Source of the DNA: Eucalyptus grandis
Taxonomy: Eukaryota > Streptophyta > Magnoliopsida > Myrtales > Myrtaceae
Assembly (NCBI RefSeq): GCF_016545825.1
Contig: NC_052618.1
Coordinates: forward strand, 5,199,398 to 5,263,397
DNA: 64,000 nucleotides
Reading direction: 5' to 3'
Positions 13,475 to 22,970 of this stretch are shown one piece after another. Every line of letters starts with the position of its first letter. The first letter of the stretch is position 1. Below the pieces are notes generated by a model. The model searched no databases and was not told the origin of the DNA. It saw nothing but the letters and a program-made list of their open reading frames with translations. The translations under genes and the position numbers were made by a program.

Positions 13475-16400
13475 TTAAGGGATGTCACATGTGTCAATTG
13501 GGACGAAAATACTGTCCAAGTGATCTGGCTTATGGCCGTGCCATTTCAAGTCCTCCCACCAACTCCTCTCCCCCCTGATTTTCTTCAAATGCTCAGTGGA
13601 AACTTCATCTGTTGAAAGAGACTTGAGACTCGGGCAGTCATAAAAACTCAATCTTTCTAACCTCGGTGCAATCCGTAGCCCACAGGATACGTTGGAAAGT
13701 TTAGGTACGTAATGGAGAGACAACTTCTTCAAAATAGGGAGGAAATAAGATGTCTCACAGACTTTGCCAGTAGAAGTTTGGCGAGTAATTAGGCTTTTGA
13801 TGGCTGGGCAGTCCTCAACTGTGACCTCTTCCAAGTTGTTGAGATTATCAAGCATCTCGCTTGAGAAAATAACTGTCAACTCCGGGCATTTACACAATGT
13901 CAACAGCTTGAGAGAAGATAAACATCCCTTATGCATTGAGCCTTTCCAAATGTTTCTCAAGTTTCTCATGTAATACACGTACAGAAACTCTAGCGATTCA
14001 AGACAGATGCTTTTGCAGTGAGATTCAGTTAAAGCCTCTTGATGAAGGGTATCAGATGCATCCACGAGCACTTCAAGCTCATTACACTCTCCCAAAACAC
14101 ACCACTTGAGTTGGTCCATGCTATCTATCCCTAGTTCAGACAGCTTCTTAAGATTAGCATGCCTTTCTAAGAAAAAAGCATCTGATTGTTGCAAGATGTC
14201 CTTAATATCCATGAAGACACCATCACCATTTGTGTACCTCAAGAATCGGTTGCACTGTTCCAGCTCGAATTCAATATCTGAAGGTAGCCGATTCATGATG
14301 CGGCTAGCATGATTACCAACACAAAGTCTGAATTGAGCTAAAGATGGAAGCTCCATTGATTTCCTTAGCTGATTAAACTGCCTCAAAAGTTCCCATGTAG
14401 GAAAGGAGAACTTGAAAGTGCTTAACCTTTTCAAGTTGCAAACTTCAGATAAAACACCTTCAGCACATGTATCCCACCATTCAGCATTGGCATCCACATC
14501 GAGATTCAGTTCTTCCAAGTGTAACAGAGAAGATATTACCCCATGAGGAATCACTGTTTTAGAGTCACTAAAAGGTTCAGTTCCAGAAATTGAGATCCCC
14601 AAACAAGTCAGATTAATTAAACATTCAATTTCCTTGGGAACATTCTTAATCTTCGTCCCCTCAAGATCAAATACCTCCAGCCGCTTGAGCCCTGCAATTG
14701 CTGGCGATATCGATCTCAAAAGGACACAATCATTCAAGAAGAGTCTTTTGAGGCTGACAAGTTGAGATATGGACTCCGGCAAGCACCGAATGCGGGTTCT
14801 AGACAGATTCAATACTTCTAGAGCAGGCATCTGATTGAAAATGAAGAAGAAAGCTTTCAGCTTGTAATTTCTTTGCAGATATAACGACAAAAGTGAAGGG
14901 CACCTTGGTTCCTTCGGTAGCTCAGAAATTGCAGTATGCATCAAACATATCTCTTTTGCACTCTCCCATTCCTCAACCTCTGGTGGCTCTATCAAATCCA
15001 AGCCACCCCGCATCAGAAACACACGATTTTCCTCGGGCTGAAATATTAAGTTCACTAATATATCCTGATCCTGGTCTTGAAACTTCACAAATTGCCAATT
15101 CTCATCAACTTCGAGCAGGCTAGCATTGACAAGATTTTTTAGGACTTTTTGGCCTTCATCATGGGCGTCTACGATACCATCCCTGACCCATAGGCCTATG
15201 GCAGACTCAGATGCAATCTCATGGTAATTGTTACAAAGAGCAAGATTTTTCAAGCATCTTCTAGTTTTATCATCTTCTAGTTGGTCAATGCAGAATCTTA
15301 ATACATTAACCATAAGAGCTTCTATACCTGCTTCATGACTTGTAGGTAGAACATTCAGTCTTTCAAGCGCATGTTTCCAGATTAAAATGTCATCAACATT
15401 TTGCAGTGCCTTTGCCACTAGAATAACAGCATGTGAATATGGCCTGCACATCCTAACTATTTCTCTAGCTAGGGCTTCATTAGAATAATAAACAACTTCA
15501 CCCACATTCTGACAAAATAATTCGTACAGCAACAGATCATCCAAGCATATTTTCTTATCCACTTCGATTTCATTGCATAATTTTCCTGATCCAGTCACAA
15601 AGACTATCTTGCTACCAACTGGTGGTGTTGCTTTAGGAATCCTCAATGTCTCTAGCTTCATGTGTTGGTTAACGACAACAAGAATGAGCAAAAACTTGAG
15701 GCCTTCCAATGCATTCACCACCGAATGTGGCATATCAACTGCATTGGCTTCAGTTAAATCAGAAGATATTTGTCCAGCAATCTCCTTTTCCACCTTTTCC
15801 ATGTCGCAGTTCAGAGGAACAGTAACACAGATGACTCTATCAAATAGATTTCTCAAAATTGCAGATTCCTTTAAAGCTTCAATGACAATAGCTTTTGCAA
15901 CCTCGTTTCTGCCATATATTCCAATTTTTTCAATGTTAGATTTTTTTATGGACTTAATAAGATGGTCAACTATAGAGTCATATTTAATTGCACCCAATCC
16001 TTCTAATGATCTCCCTTCTTGTCTTCCACCACCACCTAACATATCAATTAAGGCATTGGCATCATCCAAAGTAGCATGTGACGAACTTTCCTTTTTCATC
16101 TTTGGTATGTGTATGATATCATTATATTCTGGACTAGCTTCTATTCTCGCCTTTTTATCCCCAACTTCATATTCCGGTCCCGAGTAATATGAATCAACTT
16201 CAGATTCTTGTTCTGAGGAATATGAAAGAACTTCGTCAGAAGTGGTGTCTTCGTTTACTTCCAAGGAAAAGGGTTCAACCTCTGGCTCTGCAGTGTTCTG
16301 CATTTGCAAAACTGCACTTTCCGATGTTTCTCTCCTATGATATTCTGGACTTGCTCCAATCTTCATCTTCTCATCAGTGTCTTCAGATTCTGATTTTGAG

Positions 16401-16728
16401 CAATGTGAACCAACTTCCAATTCTGAGTAATGTGAACCAACTTCCAACTCTGAGTGTGATGAATAAGAATGAACTTTTCCCAAAGTAGCATGAGGATCGG
16501 CGTCCTTTTTCATTATCCAGGGAAATAGTTCAGTCTCTGTATCTCGAGTGCCTTGCATTGGCATAAAATCACTTTCTGCTCTTTGCTTTTGCATGGCTAC
16601 TAGTTTTTCCGCTTCACTTGACCCAGTCGCATTTTGTTCTTCTTTCAGATCACTCAGCAGAGATCCATCGTTCGTGACATAGCCTGCCTTTGTGTGAAGC
16701 AAATCAATCCCAAATAACTGCTTGAATT
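13475..16728 (-). CDS. NLR-A main exon: NB-LRR with degenerate NB-ARC
   Basis: Long terminal exon encoding about 1083 residues. It starts at a splice acceptor (ctgtacAG, exon from 16728) and not at an ATG. The sequence opens in phase 1 with FKQLFGIDLLHTKAGYV, and the first in-frame ATG is about 45 residues in. Order: leader module (1-80); acidic Ser/Glu/Tyr-rich region with imperfect repeats such as ELEVGSHYSELEVGSH (80-215); NB-ARC (about 230-520); LRRs (about 560-1050); WW-containing tail. The NB-ARC is wrecked. The P-loop reads GIYGRNEVAKA, kinase 2 reads LLILVVVN without its Asp pair, GLPL is CRPYSHAVIL, and MHD is FQDQDQD. ATP binding is therefore doubtful. It resembles the At4g27190-like class without a coiled coil. 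I infer it is the 3' exon of a WRKY-NLR fusion. Confidence 0.9.
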
Positions 16729-17309
16729 CTGTACAGAAACAAATTCATGAGGCAAAGGCACAATCATTATCATAATCTACCCTGAGATATATAAACTTTT
16801 CTTTCCGCAATTTGTCAAAACACATTCCATGATAATGCAGCTACAATGATCTAAGGGGACAACTTGAAAACAGAAAGCCAAAGTCAGCTCCTTTCTTGAC
16901 TATAAACAAAATCAATTGGTCACCCCATTTATCGACTTCGGATCAGTTCAAAGAGAAAGAGCCCGTTTTAGCCCAAAATAAATCCCAATACACAAGAAGT
17001 GCTCCTTTGGAAATAGTAGCACTTCTAGACTTCATGCTATCTACAATAGTAATTTGATGCATATATAAATGCAATATTATTGACAGAAGGATCAAGATAG
17101 CAATCTCGCAAGCACAGAAAAACTCTCATCTCTTTATTCACCTTCAGCTTAGCAATATGCTACTAGCCGAACAAAGGGTACTAGAAAACTCATCTTTTAG
17201 GATAAACCAAGGTTGAAATTGAATGGGCTAAGGTTATATCAGTGTCAGGTTGGAAATCTTCTCCCCAGATCATTCAACATGTAACAATTCTTTGAAGAAT
17301 AAAAGCTAC

Positions 17310-17546
17310 CTTTCTGATCTTCAGCAGCAGGAGAACAGGAAAATAGTTCAGTCTCTGTATCTGGAGTGCTTTGCATTGGCACAAAATCACTCTCTGCTCT
17401 ATGCTTCTGCATGGGTACTAGTTTTTCCGCTTCACTTGACACTGTCGCATTTTCTTCTTCTTTCAGATCACTCAGCAATGTTCCTTTGTTTGTGACATAG
17501 CCTGCCTTTGTGTGAAGCGAATCCATCCCAAAGAATGGCTTGAGTT
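17310..17546 (-). CDS. NLR-A hybrid leader exon 1 (237 bp)
   Basis: Bounded by acceptor ttctatacAG and donor AAAG|GTAGC. It starts and ends in phase 1, so it can be added or lost without shifting the frame. It encodes LKPFFGMDSLHTKAGYV, then an acidic stretch, ending in SPAAEDQK. The first two thirds copy the start of the NLR main exon and the last third copies the 97-bp leader exon, so it is a recombinant. It holds an ATG (17526) that could serve as an alternative start. Function of the module is unknown. Confidence 0.7.
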
Positions 17547-18128
17547 CTGTATAGAAACAAATTCACAATGCAAAGGCACAATCATTATTCATAATCTACC
17601 TCGAAATATAAAAAACTTTTGTTTCCACTACTTATCAACACATTCCATGATAATACAGCTACACTCATCTTTGGGGACCACTTGAAAACGGAAAGCCAAA
17701 GTCAGTTCCTTTCTTCACCATAAATGAAATCACTTGGTCACCCCATTTATTGACATTGGATCAGTCCAGAGAGAAAGAGCCCGTTTTAGCCCAGAATAAA
17801 TCCCGATACACGAGAAGTGCTTCTTTGTAAATAGCAGCACTCCTAGGCTTTATGCGATCTACAATAGTAATGTGATGCATATATAAATGCAATTTTATTG
17901 ACAGAAGCATTGAGATAGCGATCTCCCAAACACAGAAAAACTCTCATTCCTTTAGTCACCTTCAGCTTAGCAATATGCTATTTTCTAAACCAGGAATGCT
18001 AGAAAACTCATCTTTTAGGAAAAAGCAGGGTTGAAATTGAATGGGCTTAAGGTTATATGATTGTCATGTCGCAAATCTTCTCCCCAGATCATTTAAAATG
18101 TAACGAATCTTTGAAGAATAAAATCTAC

Positions 18129-18365
18129 CTTTCTGATCTTCAGCAGCATGAGAACAGGGAAATAGTTCAGTCTTTGTATCTCGAGTGCTTTGCATTGGCA
18201 CAAAATCACTTTCTGCTCTTTGCTTCTGCATGGCTACTAGTTTTTCCACTTCACTTGACACTGTCGCATTTTCTTCTTCTGTCAGATCACTCAGCAGAGA
18301 TCCTTCCTTCGTGACATAGCCTGCCTTTGTGTGAAGCAAATCAATCCCAAATAACCGCTCGATTT
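18129..18365 (-). CDS. NLR-A hybrid leader exon 2 (237 bp)
   Basis: Same length, splice sites and phases (1-1) as the exon at 17310-17546. It encodes IERLFGIDLLHTKAGYV through SHAAEDQK with no stop. Flanking introns are also near copies, so the whole unit of about 815 bp was duplicated. Confidence 0.7.
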
Positions 18366-18935
18366 CTGTACAGAAACAAATTCACAAGGCAAAGGCACAA
18401 TCATTATCATAATCTACCCTGAGATATATCAACTTTTCTTTCCACAATTTGTCAAAAAACATTCCATGATAATGCAGAACACTGATCTAAGGGGACAACT
18501 TGAAAACAGAAAGCCAAAGTCAGTTCCTTTCTTGACTATAAACAAAATCACTTGGTCACCCCCTTTATCGACTTCGGATCAGTTCAGAGAGAAAGACCCC
18601 GTTTTAGCCCAAAATGAATCCCGATGCACAAGAAGTGCTTCTTTGGAAATAGCAGCACTTATAGACTTAATGCCATCTACAATAGTAATATGATGCATAT
18701 ATAAATGCAATATTATTGACAGAAGCATAGCAATCTCGGAAGCACAAAACTCTCATCTCTTTAGTCACCTCCAGCTTAGCAATATGCTATTGTCTAAACA
18801 AAGATTACTAGAAAGCTCATCTTTTAGGACAAACCAAGGTTGAATTTGAATGGATAAGGTTATATCAGAGTCATATTGCAAATCTTCTCCCCAAATCATT
18901 TAACATGTAACGATTCTTTGAGGAATGAAAGCTAC

Positions 18936-19032
18936 CTTTCTGATCTACAGCAGCATGAGAACAGGGGCCTGAACCCAAACTAATGGATGTATCAACTGAA
19001 CTAGCGACGGGCTGATCAGGGATCGATTTATC
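18936..19032 (-). CDS. NLR-A 97-bp linker exon
   Basis: Acceptor tgcttcAG and donor AAAG|GTAGC, phase 0 in and phase 1 out. It encodes DKSIPDQPVASSVDTSIS, then LGSGPCSHAAVDQK. An exon of the same length and phase lies at 40074-40170 and at 43517-43613. Its phase 0 start fits the phase 0 end of the upstream WRKY exon 3a, and its phase 1 end fits the leader and NLR exons. It is conserved as an open 97-bp exon in three copies, which argues for coding. Function unknown. Confidence 0.7.
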
Positions 19033-20051
19033 CTGAAGCAGCAGGCAATTACAACAATGTTAGTACATTCAATGTGTAAACGATATTGATAGTGTTGAAA
19101 TAATATCTCGAGTCCACATGGACCGTGCCCGACATCAGATTGATCTGCCTGGAGGCCTTGCCCGTCGTCCACCAGGCCAGAAGGTGGACTCCTTGCCCAT
19201 AGCCCACCTGGCTGGGCACTTGGGATGTGTCCAGTGGTTTTTTTTTTTTTCTTTTTTTTTCTGGGGTACTTTTATTCTTTTTTTTGGGGGGCAGGGGCAT
19301 AGCCTGGTAGGATTTATTCCATAAAACCAGGGGTTAGCAAACACTTGAGAGGTGGAGCGATTGTAATCTCCATTGTATCACCTGACTATTGTTAAATTTT
19401 TCTGCCGCTCTCCGCATAGATTATTGATCAGTCAAACTAACAATGTAATATCTTGTATGTTTATTTTCATTGTTTATCTCACATCTATTCGCATATTTTT
19501 CAGCAAATAAATATCATAGAGCCACGGTTCCAAATTGGAGAAAATAGTTTTAACAAGATGTGCAAATTTCTAGTGACTTAAGGTTTGATTTGGCAGTGGT
19601 CTGGAGAGGATAAGTTGCCTGCAACTTTGAGAGAGAAGAATTTTTTTAAAAAAAGAAAAAAAAAGAAGGCCATAGCATCTGATTGTTGAATTTAGCAAAT
19701 AAGATGTTGATTGAGGTGGTAGAAAAGATCCATACAACAGCTTTATGAAAAGGTGGAGACGAAAAGTAATGAGTTTTTCCTTACCAAAAAAAAAAAAAAA
19801 GTAATGAGTTTTAGCAAGTGCTCCATGACAATCTTTAACACCTCTACAAAAAACAAATAATACAAAAGTAATAGAATGGAGTCTTGTGATTGAACCACTT
19901 CGTCACAAAGCTTCATAATTATATTTATTTAAGTATGCACGTCCAAATAACTATAACTTGTACCCTATTAGAGGAAAACATAGGCCAGAAAGCAATAATG
20001 ACGTGTGCCTCATAATTATTTTCGACTCCACGAATTTACTGGTTCTCTTAC

Positions 20052-20100
20052 CGTTCTGCTCCCAGGAGCTAAAATCCCTCCATTCTCACCCTCTTGCTTC
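20052..20100 (-). CDS. WRKY module a, exon 3 (49 bp)
   Basis: Acceptor aattattAG, donor ACG|GTAAGAG. It completes the Trp codon from exon 2 and encodes KQEGENGGILAPGSRT, matching the linker that follows the N-terminal WRKY domain in WRKY33-type group I factors. The C-terminal WRKY domain that should come next is absent; the exon instead ends in phase 0, compatible with the NLR linker exon. Confidence 0.7.
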
Positions 20101-20223
20101 CTAATAATTAAGGAATGAAATGAATCAGGGACCATGGAGCAGATCAAAACCATCCAATTGTAACATAAACAAACTTCAATTTTGCACACAAGCAAACAGA
20201 ACTCCATCCAGCTAGCAACTTAC

Positions 20224-20777
20224 CATCTCTTGGGATCTGGTTCGTTGCCGATGACCGAAAGAGAAGAGATTTCTGGGGTTGCAGAGTCTACTTGTGAGGA
20301 GCCATGCACAGAAAAAGCAGGGTCACTGATTTCGGGGGCGGCGGGATTATAGACCTGGCCTGCATGAGACAGCACGAAGGAGGCGGAGGACGCCGAGGAT
20401 CTCCGGATGGCCAAAGGCTTAGGGTGGTTATGGCTTCCCTTGTAAGCAATCTCGGTAATCTGGCCATCCAGAGATCTCTCGACCTTCTTTTTGGTAGGGC
20501 AATTAGGATGAGTGCACTTGTAATAGCTCCTGGGGTTTTCATTCCCCTTCACCTGCTTCTGGCCATATTTCCTCCAGTTGTAGCCATCGTCAGATCTCCT
20601 CTGCCCTCGCATGGACTGAGCCTGAGACTGATTATTATCGTAATTGGGTCGGTTATTGGCGTTGGTCTGGATGGTGGCGATCTCAGGGGAGAAGCTCTGG
20701 AATGGATTGAGTTCAGATTTCACCATGCTCTCGTAAGAAGGAAGGGAATCATCTTGCCACACTAGCTGCTGCTGCTG
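20224..20777 (-). CDS. WRKY module a, exon 2: group I N-type WRKY domain
   Basis: Encodes 184 residues between acceptor ctTGCAG in a CAG run and a strong donor ATG|GTAAGT. Order: Gln-rich start ([10 protein letters not shown]), [15 protein letters not shown], then [29 protein letters not shown], and HNHPKP. The WRKYGQK core and C-x4-C / H-x-H zinc ligands are all intact. This is the N-terminal WRKY domain of a WRKY33/WRKY25-like group I factor. An Ala/Ser-rich linker follows. It starts in phase 0 and has no ATG at its start, so it needs an upstream exon: either exon 1 at 21898-22317 directly, or exon 3 of module b. The C-terminal WRKY domain is missing from the window, which argues against a free-standing group I gene. 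Confidence 0.85.
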
Positions 20778-21269
20778 CTGCAAGATTCAGATGACAGCTC
20801 TTGAGCCATAATCGTGAGGCAAAGGGAAGAGGGACGAGTGTAGGGTATGCGAGCCTTTGCCTTGATACCAATTGTAGAGTCCACAGCTTTCACTCTAATA
20901 TTACTGATAGGATATGCAGAAGCGTTGTGGTGGTTACATAGGAGAATTGCAATAGACAACTAAAAACACACTCGTTATACTAAATAGGGTACTTCACGTA
21001 AAAGCTGGAGACGAAAAGTAATGAGTTTTAGCAAGTGCCCCATGACAATCTCTAACACCTATATAAAAAAACATTAATACAAAAGTAGGATAGAATGGAG
21101 TTTTGTGATTGAACCACCTCGTCACAAAGCTTCATAATTATATTTAGTTAAGTTTGCACGTCCAATAACTATAACCAGTACCCTATTGGAGGAAAACATA
21201 GGCCAGAAAGTAACAATGCTGTTTGCCTCATAATTATTTTCAACTCCACGAATTTAGGGGTTCTCTTAC

Positions 21270-21318
21270 CGTTCTGCTCCCAGGAGCTAAAATCCCTCCA
21301 TTCTCACCCTCTTGCTTC
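21270..21318 (-). CDS. WRKY module b, exon 3 (49 bp)
   Basis: Same length, phase and splice sites as 20052-20100. It encodes the same KQEGENGGILAPGSRT and ends in phase 0, which fits the phase 0 start of module a exon 2 as well as the NLR linker exon. Confidence 0.65.
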
Positions 21319-21441
21319 CTAATAATTAAGGAATGAAATGAATCAGGGACCATGGAGCAGATCAAAACCATTCAATTGTAACATAAAAAAAACTTCAATT
21401 TGCACACAAACAAACAGAAGTCCATCCAGCCAGCAAATTAC

Positions 21442-21818
21442 CATCTTCTGGAATCCGGTTCCTTGTCGGCGACCGAAAGGGAAGAGTTTTCTGGGGTTGC
21501 AGAGTCTACTTGAGAGGAGCCATGCGCAGAAAAAGCAGGGTCACTGATTTCGGGGGCGGCGGGATTATAGACTTGGCCTGCATGAGACAGCACGGAGGAG
21601 GCGGAGGACGCCGAGGATCTCTGGGTGGCCTGAGGCTGAGGGTGGTTATGGCTTCCCTTGTAGACAATATGGGTAATCTGGCCATCCAGAGATCTCTCGA
21701 CCTTCTTCTTGGTAGGGCAATTAGGATAAGTGCACTTGTAATAGCTCCTGGGGTACTCAATCCCCTTTGCTTGCTTCTGGCCGTATTTCCTCCAGTTGTA
21801 ACCATCGTCAGCCGGAGA
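21442..21818 (-). CDS. WRKY module b, exon 2: group I N-type WRKY domain
   Basis: 377 bp, acceptor ataattttcAG, donor ATG|GTAATT, phase 0 in and 2 out. It encodes [19 protein letters not shown], then [13 protein letters not shown] and HNHPQP. WRKYGQK and all four zinc ligands are intact. Compared with module a it lacks about 60 residues before the WRKY domain, removed by a deletion that leaves a 79-bp intron after exon 1. The tail ([15 protein letters not shown]) is nearly identical to module a, so the two modules are recent tandem copies. Confidence 0.8.
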
Positions 21819-21897
21819 CTGAAAATTATCGAAATCGGATCAGTTATCGTGAGGCAAAGGGAAGAGGGATGAGCATATAAAGAAAGTGTAGACATAC

Positions 21898-22317
21898 CTG
21901 CTGCTTGGCGTTGGTCTGCCAAGTGAAGGTAGAGTAATTTGCGTCTTCCCCTTTAGGGATCTGCTGGTAACTGTCGGAGGACTTGCTGCGGGGGGAGAGA
22001 GAGAGAGGAGTAGATCCCTCGGAATCGCTAAACAATCGAGGGGAGTCCCAGAAATCGGTAAGGGTAGATCCCTCGGAATCGCTAAACAATCGAGGGGAGT
22101 CCCAGAAATCGGCAGGGCTGAGATCAGGCGGGCAGGTGAGGAAAGCAGAGAGGCTCCCAGCGGGGGGGCTAAGCGGCAGGGAGGGCGGGGCGATGGACTT
22201 GAACTTGGGAACGCCGGACCCACGGCGATGGTCGTCCTCCAGTGCGGAGGCGAGGAGGGATGAGAAGGAGCTCGCTCGAGGGTCCAAGCTCCCCGTGCCG
22301 GCCGACGGTGAGGCCAT
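21898..22317 (-). CDS. WRKY33-like first exon
   Basis: Starts at the ATG at 22315-22317 (MASPSAGTGSLDPRASSF) and ends in phase 0 at CAG|GTATGT (21898). It has the group I hallmarks GVPKFKSIAPPSLPLSPP, LSPADFWDSP and EDANYSTFTW, equivalent to the N-terminal Ser-Pro cluster of WRKY33 that MAP kinases phosphorylate. An 18-codon unit (DFWDSPRLFSDSEGST plus two) is duplicated in tandem. The upstream region is GA/CT-rich with two W-boxes. I infer it is the first exon of the WRKY-NLR-A transcript. The alternative is a truncated stand-alone WRKY gene. Confidence 0.8.
22011..22118. repeat. 54-bp tandem duplication inside the WRKY first exon
   Basis: Two units (22011-22064 and 22065-22118), period 54 bp, in frame. 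They duplicate the WDSP motif region. Confidence 0.9.
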
Positions 22318-22970
22318 CGCTTCCGCGGAAAGAAGAAAACGGGGGAAAACGAAAGTGGGGTTCGGCCTCCTCGGATGGCTCCGGTTATGTTCTGATCTCC
22401 AACACAGAGAGAGGGGGAGGTGATGAGGGAGGGGAGGGGAGAGCAAAGGGTAGGGAGGAAGAAGAGGCAATGGTCGCGTGTCGCGCAAGGTTCTTTTCTT
22501 CTGCTCTGGGCATCCCACTGGCCGTGTACGAGGAGGCATCTTCTTCGAAGCTTGGCTGGTCAAAACCCACAGGGTTTTGACTGAATGGCGGCTGAACCTG
22601 TGGGCTCTCTCTCTCTCTCTCTCTCTAGTTTATCTTGCAAAATTCTGATTACCATATGATGCGGTGGCGCTCCTTCAATATCCCTGTGCTCCCTCTTCCA
22701 ATCTGCTAGATCGAGAAAAGAATCATCAAGACTTGATTTCTCTCCAAGCAAAAGCACACAACCACCATGCAAATCGGCAGGAAAATGATGGAGATTGCAT
22801 ATCAAGGATGTGCACTTCCCCCTTTTGAAAAGGCATAGCAATTAGGGACGAGCATTTTAGGTTTCGTTACTCAATTTGTATCTCCATTGCTTAAGGCGTG
22901 ACATTGAGTTGTGTTATATCCATAGATTTATCGAAATAACAGACCTTTCTAAGAAGTATGATTGATCCTA
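22318..22970. promoter_or_regulatory. Probable promoter/5' region of WRKY-NLR-A
   Basis: Pyrimidine/purine-skewed sequence between the first WRKY exon and the broken group III WRKY exon. No coding sequence recognised. Confidence 0.4.
22558..22582. promoter_or_regulatory. W-box pair upstream of WRKY-NLR-A
   Basis: TTGACC on the minus strand (22558-22563) and TTGACT on the plus strand (22577-22582), about 240-265 bases upstream of the predicted ATG. They are cores of the element bound by WRKY factors. A (CT)n run lies at about 22603-22627. Short motifs like these occur by chance, so functional weight is low. Confidence 0.3.

Larger units (their letters stand above)
16729..19032. repeat. Three tandem ~0.8-kb exon-intron units
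   Basis: Intron segments recur in step, for example gacaacttgaaaacagaaag near 16860 and 18490, with a diverged match near 17680. Exons sit at the same relative positions. Units run about 16729-17546, 17547-18365 and 18366-19032. Copy B has only one such intron, so the expansion is specific to unit A. Confidence 0.85.
7275..19900. repeat. Segmental duplication, copy A (with 30655-41400)
   Basis: Same order and orientation in both copies: a unique spacer (7275-7600 and 30655-31000), hAT/BED remnants (10.7 and 33.6 kb), the NLR main exon (13475 and 36207), the 97-bp leader exon (18936 and 40074), and a spacer with GC-rich sequence (19.1 and 40.6 kb). The copies differ by a hAT insertion (A), a Harbinger-like insertion (B), a solo LTR (B), two extra leader exons (A) and a different WRKY module upstream. 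Confidence 0.85.

Noticed and set aside
15573..16187. 204-codon plus-strand reading frame
   Set aside because: Antisense shadow of the NLR-A NB-ARC exon.
17310..18365. The two 237-bp leader exons as separate small genes
   Set aside because: They have no stop of their own, are bounded by splice sites and are in phase with the NLR exon.
20304..22580. Several plus-strand frames over the WRKY exons
   Set aside because: GC-rich antisense shadows; the minus strand has WRKY motifs and splice sites.
22560..22841. 93-codon minus-strand frame upstream of the WRKY first exon
   Set aside because: Ends in a (CT)n-derived Arg-Glu run and has no family features; sits in the promoter region.
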